NCBI RefSeq assembly: GCF_000661915.1
Contig: NZ_CP007509.1
Coordinates: 4,601,501-4,665,500 of the forward strand
Origin: Stutzerimonas decontaminans
GTDB taxonomy: Bacteria > Pseudomonadota > Gammaproteobacteria > Pseudomonadales > Pseudomonadaceae
DNA length: 64,000 bases
Direction of reading: 5' to 3'
Shown in pieces: positions 39,828-48,520 of this stretch; position 1 is the first letter of the stretch, and each line of letters opens with the position of its first letter. Below the pieces are notes generated by a model, which was not told where the DNA came from, did not search any database, and was given only the letters and a program-made list of their open reading frames with translations. A program made the translations under genes and the position numbers.

Positions 39828-40709
39828 ATGTCCCGAGTCGTTACCGTTGCCGCCACCCAGATGGCCTGTTCCTGGGATAGCCAGGCCAACATCGCCAATG
39901 CCGACAGGCTGGTGCGCGAGGCTGCCGCCAAGGGCGCGCAGATCATCCTCATCCAGGAGCTGTTCGAGACGCCCTACTTCTGCCAGAAGCCGAATGCCGA
40001 GTACCTGCAGCTGGCCACGTCGGTCGAGCAAAATCCGGCTATCCAGCATTTCCAGAAGGTTGCCGCCGAGCTGCAGGTGGTGCTGCCGATCAGCTTCTTC
40101 GAGCTCGCCGGCCGCGCGCGCTTCAATTCCATCGCCATCATCGATGCCGACGGCAAGCTGCTCGGCGTCTACCGCAAGAGCCACATCCCGGACGGCCCCG
40201 GCTACCACGAGAAGTACTACTTCAACCCGGGCGATACCGGCTTCAAGGTGTGGAATACCCGCTACGCGAAGATCGGCGTGGCCATCTGCTGGGACCAATG
40301 GTTCCCCGAGACCGCCCGCAGCATGGCGCTGATGGGCGCCGAACTGCTGTTCTACCCGACCGCCATCGGCAGCGAGCCGCATGACCCGAACATCACCTCG
40401 CGCGACCACTGGCAACGCGTGCAGCAGGGCCATGCCGGCGCCAACCTGATGCCGCTGATCGCCAGCAACCGCATCGGCCGCGAAGAGCAGGACGGCTACG
40501 ACATCACTTTCTACGGCTCCTCGTTCATCGCCGACCAGTTCGGCGCCAAGGTCGAGGAAATGGACGAAACCAGCGAAGGCGTGCTGGTGCATCAGTTCGA
40601 TCTGGATCAGCTCGAGCATATCCGCAGCGCCTGGGGGGTCTTCCGCGATCGCCGGCCGAACCTCTACGGCTCGATCAAGACCCTGGACGGCTCGCAGCCG
40701 TCCGAATGA
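39828..40709 (+). CDS. aguB: N-carbamoylputrescine amidohydrolase
   Basis: A 293-residue carbon-nitrogen hydrolase converting N-carbamoylputrescine to putrescine, ammonia and CO2. The catalytic triad is visible as Glu44 (LIQELFETPYF), Lys117 (YRKSHIPDG) and Cys154 (AICWDQWFPE). The length is normal. It is co-transcribed with aguA, 62 bp downstream. Confidence 0.96.
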   Translation: MSRVVTVAATQMACSWDSQANIANADRLVREAAAKGAQIILIQELFETPYFCQKPNAEYLQLATSVEQNPAIQHFQKVAAELQVVLPISFFELAGRARFNSIAIIDADGKLLGVYRKSHIPDGPGYHEKYYFNPGDTGFKVWNTRYAKIGVAICWDQWFPETARSMALMGAELLFYPTAIGSEPHDPNITSRDHWQRVQQGHAGANLMPLIASNRIGREEQDGYDITFYGSSFIADQFGAKVEEMDETSEGVLVHQFDLDQLEHIRSAWGVFRDRRPNLYGSIKTLDGSQPSE

Positions 40710-40771
40710 GCTCCCGCTGACGCAAACGGCGGGAGGGGCCTGTGCCCTTCCCGCCTCATGAGAGATACGCC

Positions 40772-41878
40772 ATGACCACCCTCAGCTCCACGCCCCGCCA
40801 AGACGGCTACTTCATGCCCGCTGAATGGGCACCGCACAGCCAGACCTGGATGGTCTGGCCACAGCGCCCGGACAACTGGCGAGACAACGGCAGTCCCGCG
40901 CAGGCGGCTTTCACTGCGGTCGCCAAGGCCATCGCCCGCTTCGAACCGGTCACCGTCTGCGCCAGCGCCGAGCAGTACCTCGCCGCCCGCGCGGCACTGG
41001 ATGACCCACGCATCCGCGTGGTGGAAATCAGCACGGACGATGCCTGGGTGCGTGACACCGGGCCGACCTTCGTTGTCGACGACAACGGTGGGCTGCGCGG
41101 CGTGGACTGGACGTTCAACGCCTGGGGCGGTGAAGACGGTGGTCTTTATGCCGACTGGCAGCGCGACGACGAAGTGGCGCGCAAGATCCTCGAGATCGAG
41201 TACTGCGACCGCTACCGCACCGAGGGCTTCGTGCTCGAGGGCGGCTCGATCCATGTCGACGGCCAAGGCACGCTGATCACCACCGAAGAATGCCTGCTCA
41301 ATCGCAACCGCAACCCGCAGCTGACCCGCGAGCAGATCGAGACGGTGCTGCGCGAACATCTGGCGGTCGACAGCATCATCTGGCTGCCGCACGGCCTGTT
41401 CAATGACGAGACCGACGGCCACGTCGACAACTTCTGCTGCTTCGTGCGCCCGGGTGAAGTGCTGCTGGCCTGGACCGACGATGCGAACGATCCCAACTTC
41501 GAGCGCTGCCAGGCAGCCATGACCGTGCTGCAGACCGCCCAGGACGCCAAGGGCCGCGCACTGACCGTGCACAAGATGCCGATTCCCGGCCCGTTGCATG
41601 CGTCGGCCGCCGAGTGCGACGGGGTCGTGACGCTGGATGGCAGCCAACTGCGTGATCCGTCGATCCGCCTGGCGGGCAGTTACGTGAACTTCCTCATCGT
41701 CAACGGCGGCATCATCGCCCCGGCCTTCGGTGACCCGCTGGACGCCGAAGCCGAGCGCATTCTGGCCGAAGTGTTTCCGCAGCATCAGGTGGTGATGGTG
41801 CCCGGCCGCGAGATCCTCCTTGGCGGGGGCAATATTCACTGCATCACCCAGCAGCAACCGGCGCCGCTGTCACGCTGA
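40772..41878 (+). CDS. aguA: Agmatine deiminase
   Basis: A 368-residue guanidino-modifying enzyme converting agmatine to N-carbamoylputrescine and ammonia. The catalytic cysteine is Cys357 in GGGNIHC, the same position as in the characterised P. aeruginosa enzyme. Other family motifs are [21 protein letters not shown] and [11 protein letters not shown]. The ATG at 40772 gives [19 protein letters not shown]. Together with AguB it feeds putrescine to the spu genes next door. Confidence 0.96.
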   Translation: MTTLSSTPRQDGYFMPAEWAPHSQTWMVWPQRPDNWRDNGSPAQAAFTAVAKAIARFEPVTVCASAEQYLAARAALDDPRIRVVEISTDDAWVRDTGPTFVVDDNGGLRGVDWTFNAWGGEDGGLYADWQRDDEVARKILEIEYCDRYRTEGFVLEGGSIHVDGQGTLITTEECLLNRNRNPQLTREQIETVLREHLAVDSIIWLPHGLFNDETDGHVDNFCCFVRPGEVLLAWTDDANDPNFERCQAAMTVLQTAQDAKGRALTVHKMPIPGPLHASAAECDGVVTLDGSQLRDPSIRLAGSYVNFLIVNGGIIAPAFGDPLDAEAERILAEVFPQHQVVMVPGREILLGGGNIHCITQQQPAPLSR

Positions 41879-41920
41879 CGCGGCGACCTTGAGCCTGACG
41901 GCCAGGCACGAGGGGGTTCG

Positions 41921-42325
41921 ATGAAGTTTCTGGTGAACCTGGATGTCGACGATCTGGAACGGGCTGTCGACTTCTACGGATCAGTGTTCGACCTGCGGGT
42001 CGGTCGCCGTCTCGGCACCTTCGCCGTGGAAATGCTCGGCGGCCCGACACCGATCTATCTGTTGCTCAAGAAGGCAGGTAGCGCCGCAACCCCGGAAGGG
42101 ATCCAGCAGCGCAGCTACGGGCGGCACTGGACGCCGATCCATCTGGATTTCGTCGTCGAGGACATCGAAGCCGTCACCGTCCGGGCGGTCGCCCACGGCG
42201 CGCACCTGGAACAGCCGATAACGACTCAGGCCGGGCACAAGCTCGCGCTGATGGCCGATCCGTTCGGCCATGGCTTCTGTTTGCTGCAGTTCACTGGGCA
42301 GGGTTATGACGAGCTGACCAGCTGA
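41921..42325 (+). CDS. VOC-superfamily (glyoxalase/bleomycin-resistance-like) protein
   Basis: A 134-residue protein with the paired beta-alpha-beta-beta-beta modules of the vicinal oxygen chelate fold (MKFLVNLDVDDLERAVDFYGSVFDLRVG..., then PIHLDFVVEDIEAVTVRAVAHGA and LMADPFGHGFCLLQF). Putative metal ligands include His in PIHLDF. The substrate is unknown. It has a GGGGG-type ribosome site, lies 42 bp after aguA in the same direction and could be the last gene of that operon. Confidence 0.82.
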   Translation: MKFLVNLDVDDLERAVDFYGSVFDLRVGRRLGTFAVEMLGGPTPIYLLLKKAGSAATPEGIQQRSYGRHWTPIHLDFVVEDIEAVTVRAVAHGAHLEQPITTQAGHKLALMADPFGHGFCLLQFTGQGYDELTS

Positions 42326-42374
42326 CCAGCTGAGCCGGCAGACAGGGCGAATAACGCCCGGTCCGCTCAGCTGC

Positions 42375-43373
42375 TCAACCGACGATCACCTGGTTCTTGC
42401 CCAGGCGCTTGGCGGTGTACATCGCCGCATCGGCACGGGCGAAAACGCTGCTCAGCTCGGGGTCGCCGGCTTCGAGATAAGTCAGACCCAGGCTGGCGGT
42501 GACGCGGAAGCGCTCACCATTTTCAGCGGTAAACACCAGGCGCTCGATTTCACGCTGTAGGCGCTCGGCGATCTGCTCGGCCAGGTCCGGCTGGCAGCCC
42601 GGTAGCACAGCGGCGAATTCCTCACCTCCGATGCGCCCGAACAGGTCGCTCTGGCGCAGTACCGACGCACCACAACGAGCGACCTTCTGCAGCACCTGAT
42701 CGCCCATCTGGTGGCCGTGGGTGTCGTTGATGCGCTTGAAGTCATCGATGTCCAGCAGCAGGAAGGCCAGCGACGAGGCGAACTGCCGGGCCCGGTCGAA
42801 CTCAGTGCGGGCGCATTCGAAGAAATGCCGGCGGTTGCTGCTCTGGGTCAGTACATCGGTGGTCGCCAGGCGCTGCAACTCACCTTCGAGCTGCTTCTTC
42901 TCGGTGATGTCCTCGGCGATGCCGACGATGATCGGGCTCTGCCCGTTTTCACCCGGGCGACCGAGAAAGCACTTGTCGCTCAGCCAGCGCAACTGCCCGT
43001 CGCCACGGATGATGCGGTACTCGCGGGTTTCCACCGCCCCCTCATCGAGCACGGCGAGCATGCTCTTCTGCGCATATTCCACATCGTCAGGGTAGATCGC
43101 ATTGCGCCACTCACCGTAATCGGCCAGCAACAGGGCCGGTGAACGGCCAAAAATACGCTCGTAGGCCGGGCTGACATAAATCATCCGCTGCGCCTGCCAG
43201 TCAAAAGCCCAGAGCACCGCATTGACGCCGCCCAGCAGGGTGCTGAACAGCTGCTCGCGCTCGCCCAGACGGGCCGCTTCGGCGCGTGCGTGCATCAGCG
43301 CCAGCAACGTTTGCGCGTCGCCACCCGGAGGCATCCTCATACCCGAATCACTCTGATTGCTCGCCAGCCGCAT
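42375..43373 (-). CDS. PAS-GGDEF diguanylate cyclase
   Basis: About 332 residues, soluble. The PAS domain (about 45-165) contains LGGVNAVLWAFDWQAQRMIYVSPAYERIFG and ends in a PAC segment (EYRIIRGDGQLRWL). The GGDEF domain (about 175-330) has active site GGEEF with an I-site RQSD five residues before it, so an active, feedback-inhibited cyclase is expected. The ATG at 43373 has AGGAAG at good spacing; an ATG two codons upstream (43379) is too close to it. The ligand sensed is unknown. Confidence 0.87.
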   Translation of the reverse strand: MRLASNQSDSGMRMPPGGDAQTLLALMHARAEAARLGEREQLFSTLLGGVNAVLWAFDWQAQRMIYVSPAYERIFGRSPALLLADYGEWRNAIYPDDVEYAQKSMLAVLDEGAVETREYRIIRGDGQLRWLSDKCFLGRPGENGQSPIIVGIAEDITEKKQLEGELQRLATTDVLTQSSNRRHFFECARTEFDRARQFASSLAFLLLDIDDFKRINDTHGHQMGDQVLQKVARCGASVLRQSDLFGRIGGEEFAAVLPGCQPDLAEQIAERLQREIERLVFTAENGERFRVTASLGLTYLEAGDPELSSVFARADAAMYTAKRLGKNQVIVG

Positions 43374-43500
43374 TGCCATTCTTCCTGAAACGACCACCGC
43401 GCATGGCGGCAGCACTGCATAGTTTAGAGTGCAGTTCAGAAAGTCGGCGGGCCACAAAGTTCCGGGTCGGCGGGCTCCCGCAGCGCGAGCCGATCGAAGG

Positions 43501-44691
43501 TCAGGCAGGGACGACGGATGGGCGCAGCGAGTAGGTCCGCAGGTGCTCGGCAAATTCACGCAGCGAGTGGATACCGCTTGCCTCGGCCTCGTGCACCCAC
43601 TGCTTGATGGCGGCAAGCATGTCGTGGCCGTTTGAGCTGGTCCGGGTCCAGATCTGCTGCAGCGCCAGACGCTTCTCGTAGATCACCTTGAGCGCGTGAC
43701 TCTGCGCCAGCATGTCGTCGATATGCGCCTGCTGTTCCTGCTGCAGCAGACTCGGCTCGCGCGCCAGCAGACGCTTGGCGCGGCGCAGCTGATGACGTAC
43801 GGAGGCGTCAGCGCGACCCAGCTCCTGGCGCACCAGCGGCACGATCACCAGCTTGCGGTACTGCGCCATGATCTGGAAACGGTTGTTGAGGATCGCCATG
43901 GCGCTGTCCATGTCCAGCTGCTGCTTGCCCTCGATGCGATGGGCGATCGGCGCCGTGCGGTTGACCTTGGCCAGCCCGAGCAGGCTGAACAGGCGAATCC
44001 AGGCCCAGCCCATGTCGAACTCCCATTTGCGTACCGACAGCTTGGCCGAGTTCGGGTAGGTGTGATGGTTGTTGTGCAACTCTTCACCGCCGATGAGGAT
44101 GCCCCAGGGCACCAGGTTGGTCGCCGCGTCACGGCATTCGAAGTTGCGATAGCCGACCGCATGGCCAAGGCCGTTGACCACACCGGCGGCCCAGAACGGA
44201 ATCCAGATCATCTGCACCGCCCACACCGTCAGGCCGAGCGCACCGAACAGCGCCAGGTCGATCAGCAGCATGAGCACGATGCCGGTATTGGGAAAACGCG
44301 AATAGAGGTTGCGCTCGATCCAGTCGTCCGGGCAGTTCTTGCCGTAGATGCGCAGGGTTTCCTCGTTCTTCGCCTCTTCCATGTACAGCTCGGCGCCCTT
44401 GCGCACGACCGTGGCCAGGCCCTTGTGCACCGGGCTGTGCGGGTCATCAGGCGTTTCGCATTTGGCGTGGTGCTTGCGGTGGATGGCGGTCCACTCACGG
44501 GTGTTCATCGCCGTGGTCAGCCACAGCCAGAAACGGAAGAAGTGTTTGAGCGCCGGATTCAGCTCCAGCGAGCGGTGCGCCGAGTAACGGTGCAGGTAGA
44601 CCGTGACGCTGACGATGGTGACGTGAGTCAGAAGCAGCGTGGTCGCGATGAGTTGCCAGACCGAAAGGTCGAGTAAACCGGTGTGCCACAT
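43501..44691 (-). CDS. desB: Membrane acyl-CoA delta-9 desaturase, DesB type
   Basis: About 396 residues. Four membrane spans carry the three histidine boxes that bind the di-iron centre: HRYSAH, HRKHH and HNNHH. The C-terminal extension (residues about 260-395, ending in REFAEHLRTYSLRP) is typical of P. aeruginosa DesB, the inducible desaturase acting on acyl-CoAs from imported fatty acids. The ATG at 44691 (MWHTGLLDLSVWQL) matches DesB; an ATG six codons upstream (44709) is the alternative. No redox partner or desT-type regulator is adjacent. Confidence 0.9.
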   Translation of the reverse strand: MWHTGLLDLSVWQLIATTLLLTHVTIVSVTVYLHRYSAHRSLELNPALKHFFRFWLWLTTAMNTREWTAIHRKHHAKCETPDDPHSPVHKGLATVVRKGAELYMEEAKNEETLRIYGKNCPDDWIERNLYSRFPNTGIVLMLLIDLALFGALGLTVWAVQMIWIPFWAAGVVNGLGHAVGYRNFECRDAATNLVPWGILIGGEELHNNHHTYPNSAKLSVRKWEFDMGWAWIRLFSLLGLAKVNRTAPIAHRIEGKQQLDMDSAMAILNNRFQIMAQYRKLVIVPLVRQELGRADASVRHQLRRAKRLLAREPSLLQQEQQAHIDDMLAQSHALKVIYEKRLALQQIWTRTSSNGHDMLAAIKQWVHEAEASGIHSLREFAEHLRTYSLRPSVVPA

Positions 44692-45047
44692 AGTAACGGG
44701 GTGCCTCATGGGTTAGGCGCGCCGACGACCTCCGCCGATGCTGACCTTGGAGCAGACTAACACTCCGCCACAGGACGGCGAACACGACGGTTGACCGACC
44801 GTCGCAAATCTGGTGATTTTTTAACCAGTCTCGGCTGCAATCACTCGCCTGCAGCAAAGCCAGGCGAGGCAGGACGCCTGCTAATGCTCGCTATCAGCAA
44901 TGCTGGCATAGAGCTATCATTGCACCTTTTCCCTTCATGATGGATGCGGCCGATGTGTACGTCCTCCGCCGAGTATCGCGCAGAGCCTGCTGATCGTTGC
45001 GCACCGGCGATGCAGGCCGACTATCGCCGTAGACGGCCGGCCCGCCG
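44692..45047. other. Divergent intergenic region between desB and the first histidine kinase
   Basis: 356 bp without a credible gene. It must hold the promoters of desB (leftward) and of the 45-53 kb signalling operon (rightward). The only clear structure is the inverted repeat at 44785-44804. Confidence 0.6.
44785..44804. promoter_or_regulatory. Candidate desB operator, inverted repeat
   Basis: CGACGGT and ACCGTCG form a perfect 7-bp inverted repeat separated by TGACCG, about 94 bp upstream of the desB start. In P. aeruginosa desB is controlled by the TetR-type DesT through a palindrome in this position; the sequence here is not the remembered DesT site, so the assignment is tentative. Confidence 0.4.
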
Positions 45048-48008
45048 ATGAGCAACGTCGGCATCACGCCCCACTGGACCTTCGCGATCGGCAGCCTGCT
45101 GCTCGTGCTGCTGTTCGGCAGCCTGGCGTTCAATGATCACAGCGCCCGCGACGCCGCCTGGCAGCTGGAGATCCAGACCCATGGCGAGTTGCAGAGCCTG
45201 GCGCTGCGCAGTGCGCAGCTCAACCAGCAGCGTCAGGCCGATATGGTGGCCAACGCCCTGGCCGGCAACGCCGAAGTACTGCGCCAGATGCGGCGTATCG
45301 ATAGTGTGCTGCGCACCGGCGCGACGCTCGACGACGCGCGCGTGGAACTGGCGCGTCAGCGCCTGCATGCAGCCCTGACGCCCGCCTGGAACTCGATGCA
45401 GCGCCATCAGGGCATGCTGCTGCAGCTGTTCTGGGGCGACACTGGGCTCGCGCTGCTGCGCATGCAGCAGCCCGAACGTTTCGGCGACGCGCTGGCGGCA
45501 CGGCGGCCGATGCTGCAAAGAGCATTGCGCGACGGCGTCATGCAAACCGGTATCGAAGTCGATCCGCTCGGCGCCAGCAGCCGTGCAATCGTCCCGCTGT
45601 ATGCCGAGGATGACCGCAGCGGCGAGCTCATCGGCGCGCTGGAAGTGGGTTACAACGTGCTGCCGGACCTGAACGCCCTGGGCGATCAGCTGGCCGCCGG
45701 GCTGGCGCTGATCGTCAACCGCGCCGCCCTGCAAGCAGCGGGGCTGGAGGCGCCGAGCGGCGTTCAGCTGCACGCTGGCAGCGACTGGCAACTCACCAGC
45801 CACTCAGCGACGCAAATCCTGCAATGGGCACAGGCTGGCATGCTGCCGGAGCCGGAAAGCGGCATGGCGCTGCGCCTGCTGGTTGCTGGCGACCGCACCT
45901 ATATGCTCAACCAGAGCCCACTGCCAACCGACCATCAGGCCCAGCCTGCGCCCGCACTGCTGGCGGCGGCGCTGGTGTGGCGCGACATCAGTGCGATGGA
46001 GCGCGAGCATCATCAGGCCGAGCGCCGGCTACTGATCAAATGGAGCCTGGCCTGGTTGATTGCCGAAGTGTTGCTGCTGATGCTGGCGATCCTGCTGCAA
46101 CGTCGGCTCAGCGTGCAACAGCAGCACCAGCTGGCGCAGCAGCAGCAGGCCCGTCGGCGCCAACGTCTGCTCGACCGTGCGCAGAAGATCGCCAGCCTGC
46201 TACCCGGCGTGGTGTTCCAGCTCAAGCGCTTTGCCAATGGCCGCTATGCGTTCCTCTACGCCAGCGAAGGCGCCCGCGAACTGTACGGCATCGACCCGCA
46301 GCGGCTGCTGGACGACCCCTCGCAGGCATTGCTGCAGGTGCATCCGCAGGACTTGCCGCGGTTGAAGATCGCCCTGTTGCGCCTGGCTGTGTGCCCAGGG
46401 ACCGGCTCGGTCGAATTCCGCATCCAGCATCCGCAACGGGGCCTGCTCTGGGCCGAAGGGCGTGCGACCGCCGAACGAGGCCCCGACGGGTCGGTGCTTT
46501 GGCACGGCTTCGTAACCGAAATCAGCGAGTTGATGGAAGCCACCCGCGCACTGCAGAAGAGCGAGAGCCGCTTCCGCGCCATGGTCAGCAACCTGCCGGG
46601 CGTGGTCTACCGCTGCCGCAACGACGGGCGCCGGCGCATGAGCTATCTGAGCGACGGTATCGAACGGCTGACGGGCTATCCGGCAAGCGATTTCGTCGGC
46701 GACCGCGTGCGCAGCTTCGCCAGCCTGATCCATCCCGACGACGTGGAGCTGGCCCGACAGCATGCCGAACAGGACACCTTCGAGGGCATCTACCGGCTCA
46801 CCAATGCCGAAGGCCGAACGGTCTATGTGCGGGAGAAGGCGCGTGTGCTGCACGAACGCGACGATCCGGTCGGCTGGTGTGACGGTTTCATCTGGGACGT
46901 CACCGATCAGGCGTTGGCCAAACAAGAGATGCAGGAGCGCGAGCGCTACCTGAGCATGCTGATCGACAACGTGATCGACGCGATCATCATCATCGATGCG
47001 CGCGGCATCATCGAAACCTTCAACCACGCCGCCGAGCAGATCTTCGGCTACAGCAGCGAGGATGTGCTGGGTCGCAACCTGTCGATGCTCATGCCCGAGC
47101 CCGATCGCTCGGCCCACGACGGCTATCTGGACCATTACGCGCAGCGCGGCACCTCGCACGCGCTGGAACAGAACCGCGACCTGACCGCCCTGCGCCGCAA
47201 TGGTGAAACCTTCACCATCGAGCTACGCGTTTCGCAGATCAGCCACCATGGCGAGCGTAAGTTCATCGGCCTGGTACGCGACATCACCGAGCGCAAGCGC
47301 ATAGAGCGGATGAAGAGCGAGCTGGTGTCCATCGTCAGCCATGAACTGCGCACCCCGCTGACGTCTATCTCCGGGGCGCTCGGGCTGATCGTCGGCGGCG
47401 CGGCGGGCGAAACGTCGCCGAACATGCAAAAGATGCTCGACATCGCCCACCAGAACAGCCTGCGCCTGGGCCGGCTGGTGGACGACCTGCTGGACATGGA
47501 CAAGCTGGTCGCAGGGAAGATGGAGCTCAGCCTGCGTGAACACTCACTGCAGCTACAGCTGCAGCTGGCAGCCGATGCCAATCGGGGCTATGCCGCCAAA
47601 CACGGCGTCCATCTGGAACTGTCGCCCGTGCCGACCGTGCAGCTGACGGCAGACGACGACCGGTTGCAGCAGGTACTGGCCAATCTCATCTCCAATGCGG
47701 TCAAATTCTCACCCGCAGGCGGCACGGTGCTGCTGGGCGGCGAACGCCGCGGCGACTGGGTGCGCCTCTGGGTGCGCGACCAGGGCCCTGGCATTGCACC
47801 GGAGTTTCATGCGCGGATTTTCCAGAAGTTTTCCCAGGCCGATTCCTCCGACACCCGCCAAAAGGGCGGCACCGGGCTGGGCCTGGCCATCAGCAAGGAG
47901 CTGATCGAACACATGCACGGCCGGATCGGCTTCGACTCCGAACCCGGCCATGGCGCCTGCTTCTGGTGCGAACTGCCCCGTGCGCCGGCTGCGGCCGAAC
48001 TATCCTGA
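45048..48008 (+). CDS. Membrane sensor histidine kinase with periplasmic domain and three PAS domains
   Basis: 986 residues. Membrane helices at about 10-28 and 328-348 enclose a periplasmic sensor of about 300 residues, probably Cache-like. Then come a Gln-rich linker, three PAS/PAC domains (about 375-500, 505-625 and 630-750), a dimerisation domain with phosphoacceptor His765 (SIVSHELRTPL), and an ATPase domain ending GTGLGLAISKELIEHMHG. There is no receiver or HPt domain, so phosphate must pass to a separate protein, most simply the receiver encoded 48 bp downstream. The C-terminal 260 residues closely resemble those of the second kinase in this operon. The start has only a weak ribosome site. 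The signal is unknown. Confidence 0.88.
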   Translation: MSNVGITPHWTFAIGSLLLVLLFGSLAFNDHSARDAAWQLEIQTHGELQSLALRSAQLNQQRQADMVANALAGNAEVLRQMRRIDSVLRTGATLDDARVELARQRLHAALTPAWNSMQRHQGMLLQLFWGDTGLALLRMQQPERFGDALAARRPMLQRALRDGVMQTGIEVDPLGASSRAIVPLYAEDDRSGELIGALEVGYNVLPDLNALGDQLAAGLALIVNRAALQAAGLEAPSGVQLHAGSDWQLTSHSATQILQWAQAGMLPEPESGMALRLLVAGDRTYMLNQSPLPTDHQAQPAPALLAAALVWRDISAMEREHHQAERRLLIKWSLAWLIAEVLLLMLAILLQRRLSVQQQHQLAQQQQARRRQRLLDRAQKIASLLPGVVFQLKRFANGRYAFLYASEGARELYGIDPQRLLDDPSQALLQVHPQDLPRLKIALLRLAVCPGTGSVEFRIQHPQRGLLWAEGRATAERGPDGSVLWHGFVTEISELMEATRALQKSESRFRAMVSNLPGVVYRCRNDGRRRMSYLSDGIERLTGYPASDFVGDRVRSFASLIHPDDVELARQHAEQDTFEGIYRLTNAEGRTVYVREKARVLHERDDPVGWCDGFIWDVTDQALAKQEMQERERYLSMLIDNVIDAIIIIDARGIIETFNHAAEQIFGYSSEDVLGRNLSMLMPEPDRSAHDGYLDHYAQRGTSHALEQNRDLTALRRNGETFTIELRVSQISHHGERKFIGLVRDITERKRIERMKSELVSIVSHELRTPLTSISGALGLIVGGAAGETSPNMQKMLDIAHQNSLRLGRLVDDLLDMDKLVAGKMELSLREHSLQLQLQLAADANRGYAAKHGVHLELSPVPTVQLTADDDRLQQVLANLISNAVKFSPAGGTVLLGGERRGDWVRLWVRDQGPGIAPEFHARIFQKFSQADSSDTRQKGGTGLGLAISKELIEHMHGRIGFDSEPGHGACFWCELPRAPAAAELS

Positions 48009-48056
48009 TGCTTCCGCTGATGCGGACGCGCACGCAACCCGACCCACGGAGGCACA

Positions 48057-48443
48057 ATGGCCGAACTCCGGCGCATCCTGCACGTTGAAGACGACCCCTC
48101 CATCCAGGCGGTGACCAAACTGGCCCTGGAGGCCATCGGCGGTTACGAGGTGCTGTCCTGCTCCTCGGGTGCCCAGGCGCTGGAGGAGGTCGAAGCCTTC
48201 GCCCCGGATTTCATCCTGCTCGACGTGATGATGCCCGGCATGGACGGACCGCAGACGCTGCTCAACCTGCGCCAGCGCGTCGACCTGGAGCGGATTCCGG
48301 TAACATTCATGACGGCCAAGGTGCAGCCCGGCGAGATCGAACACCTGCGCAAGCTGGGCGCCCGTGATGTGATCATCAAGCCATTCGACCCGATGCAGCT
48401 GGCCGAGCAGATTCGCAGCATCTGGCTCGCTGACCGATACTAG
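48057..48443 (+). CDS. Stand-alone receiver (CheY-like) protein 1
   Basis: 128 residues consisting of a single receiver domain: acidic pair in LHVEDDPSIQ, phosphoacceptor Asp in ILLDVMMPG, Thr/Ser switch in TFMTAK, and Lys in IIKPFDP. It has no output domain. A GGAGG ribosome site lies 5 bases upstream. It follows kinase 1 and precedes kinase 2, and is clearly related to receiver 2 (50933-51319). It may relay phosphate to the HPt domain of the final gene. Confidence 0.92.
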   Translation: MAELRRILHVEDDPSIQAVTKLALEAIGGYEVLSCSSGAQALEEVEAFAPDFILLDVMMPGMDGPQTLLNLRQRVDLERIPVTFMTAKVQPGEIEHLRKLGARDVIIKPFDPMQLAEQIRSIWLADRY

Positions 48444-48520
48444 TCAGACTCAGTCGACGTCCCGCCGCGATATATCGTCAGGCCCGGGCGAAACTCACCG
48501 AATGAAACAAGGCATCGACG

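Noticed and set aside
42301..42335. Repeated GACCAGCTG units at the end of the VOC gene, considered as a tandem repeat or regulatory array
   Set aside because: Only about two to three short copies, partly coding; too little to call.
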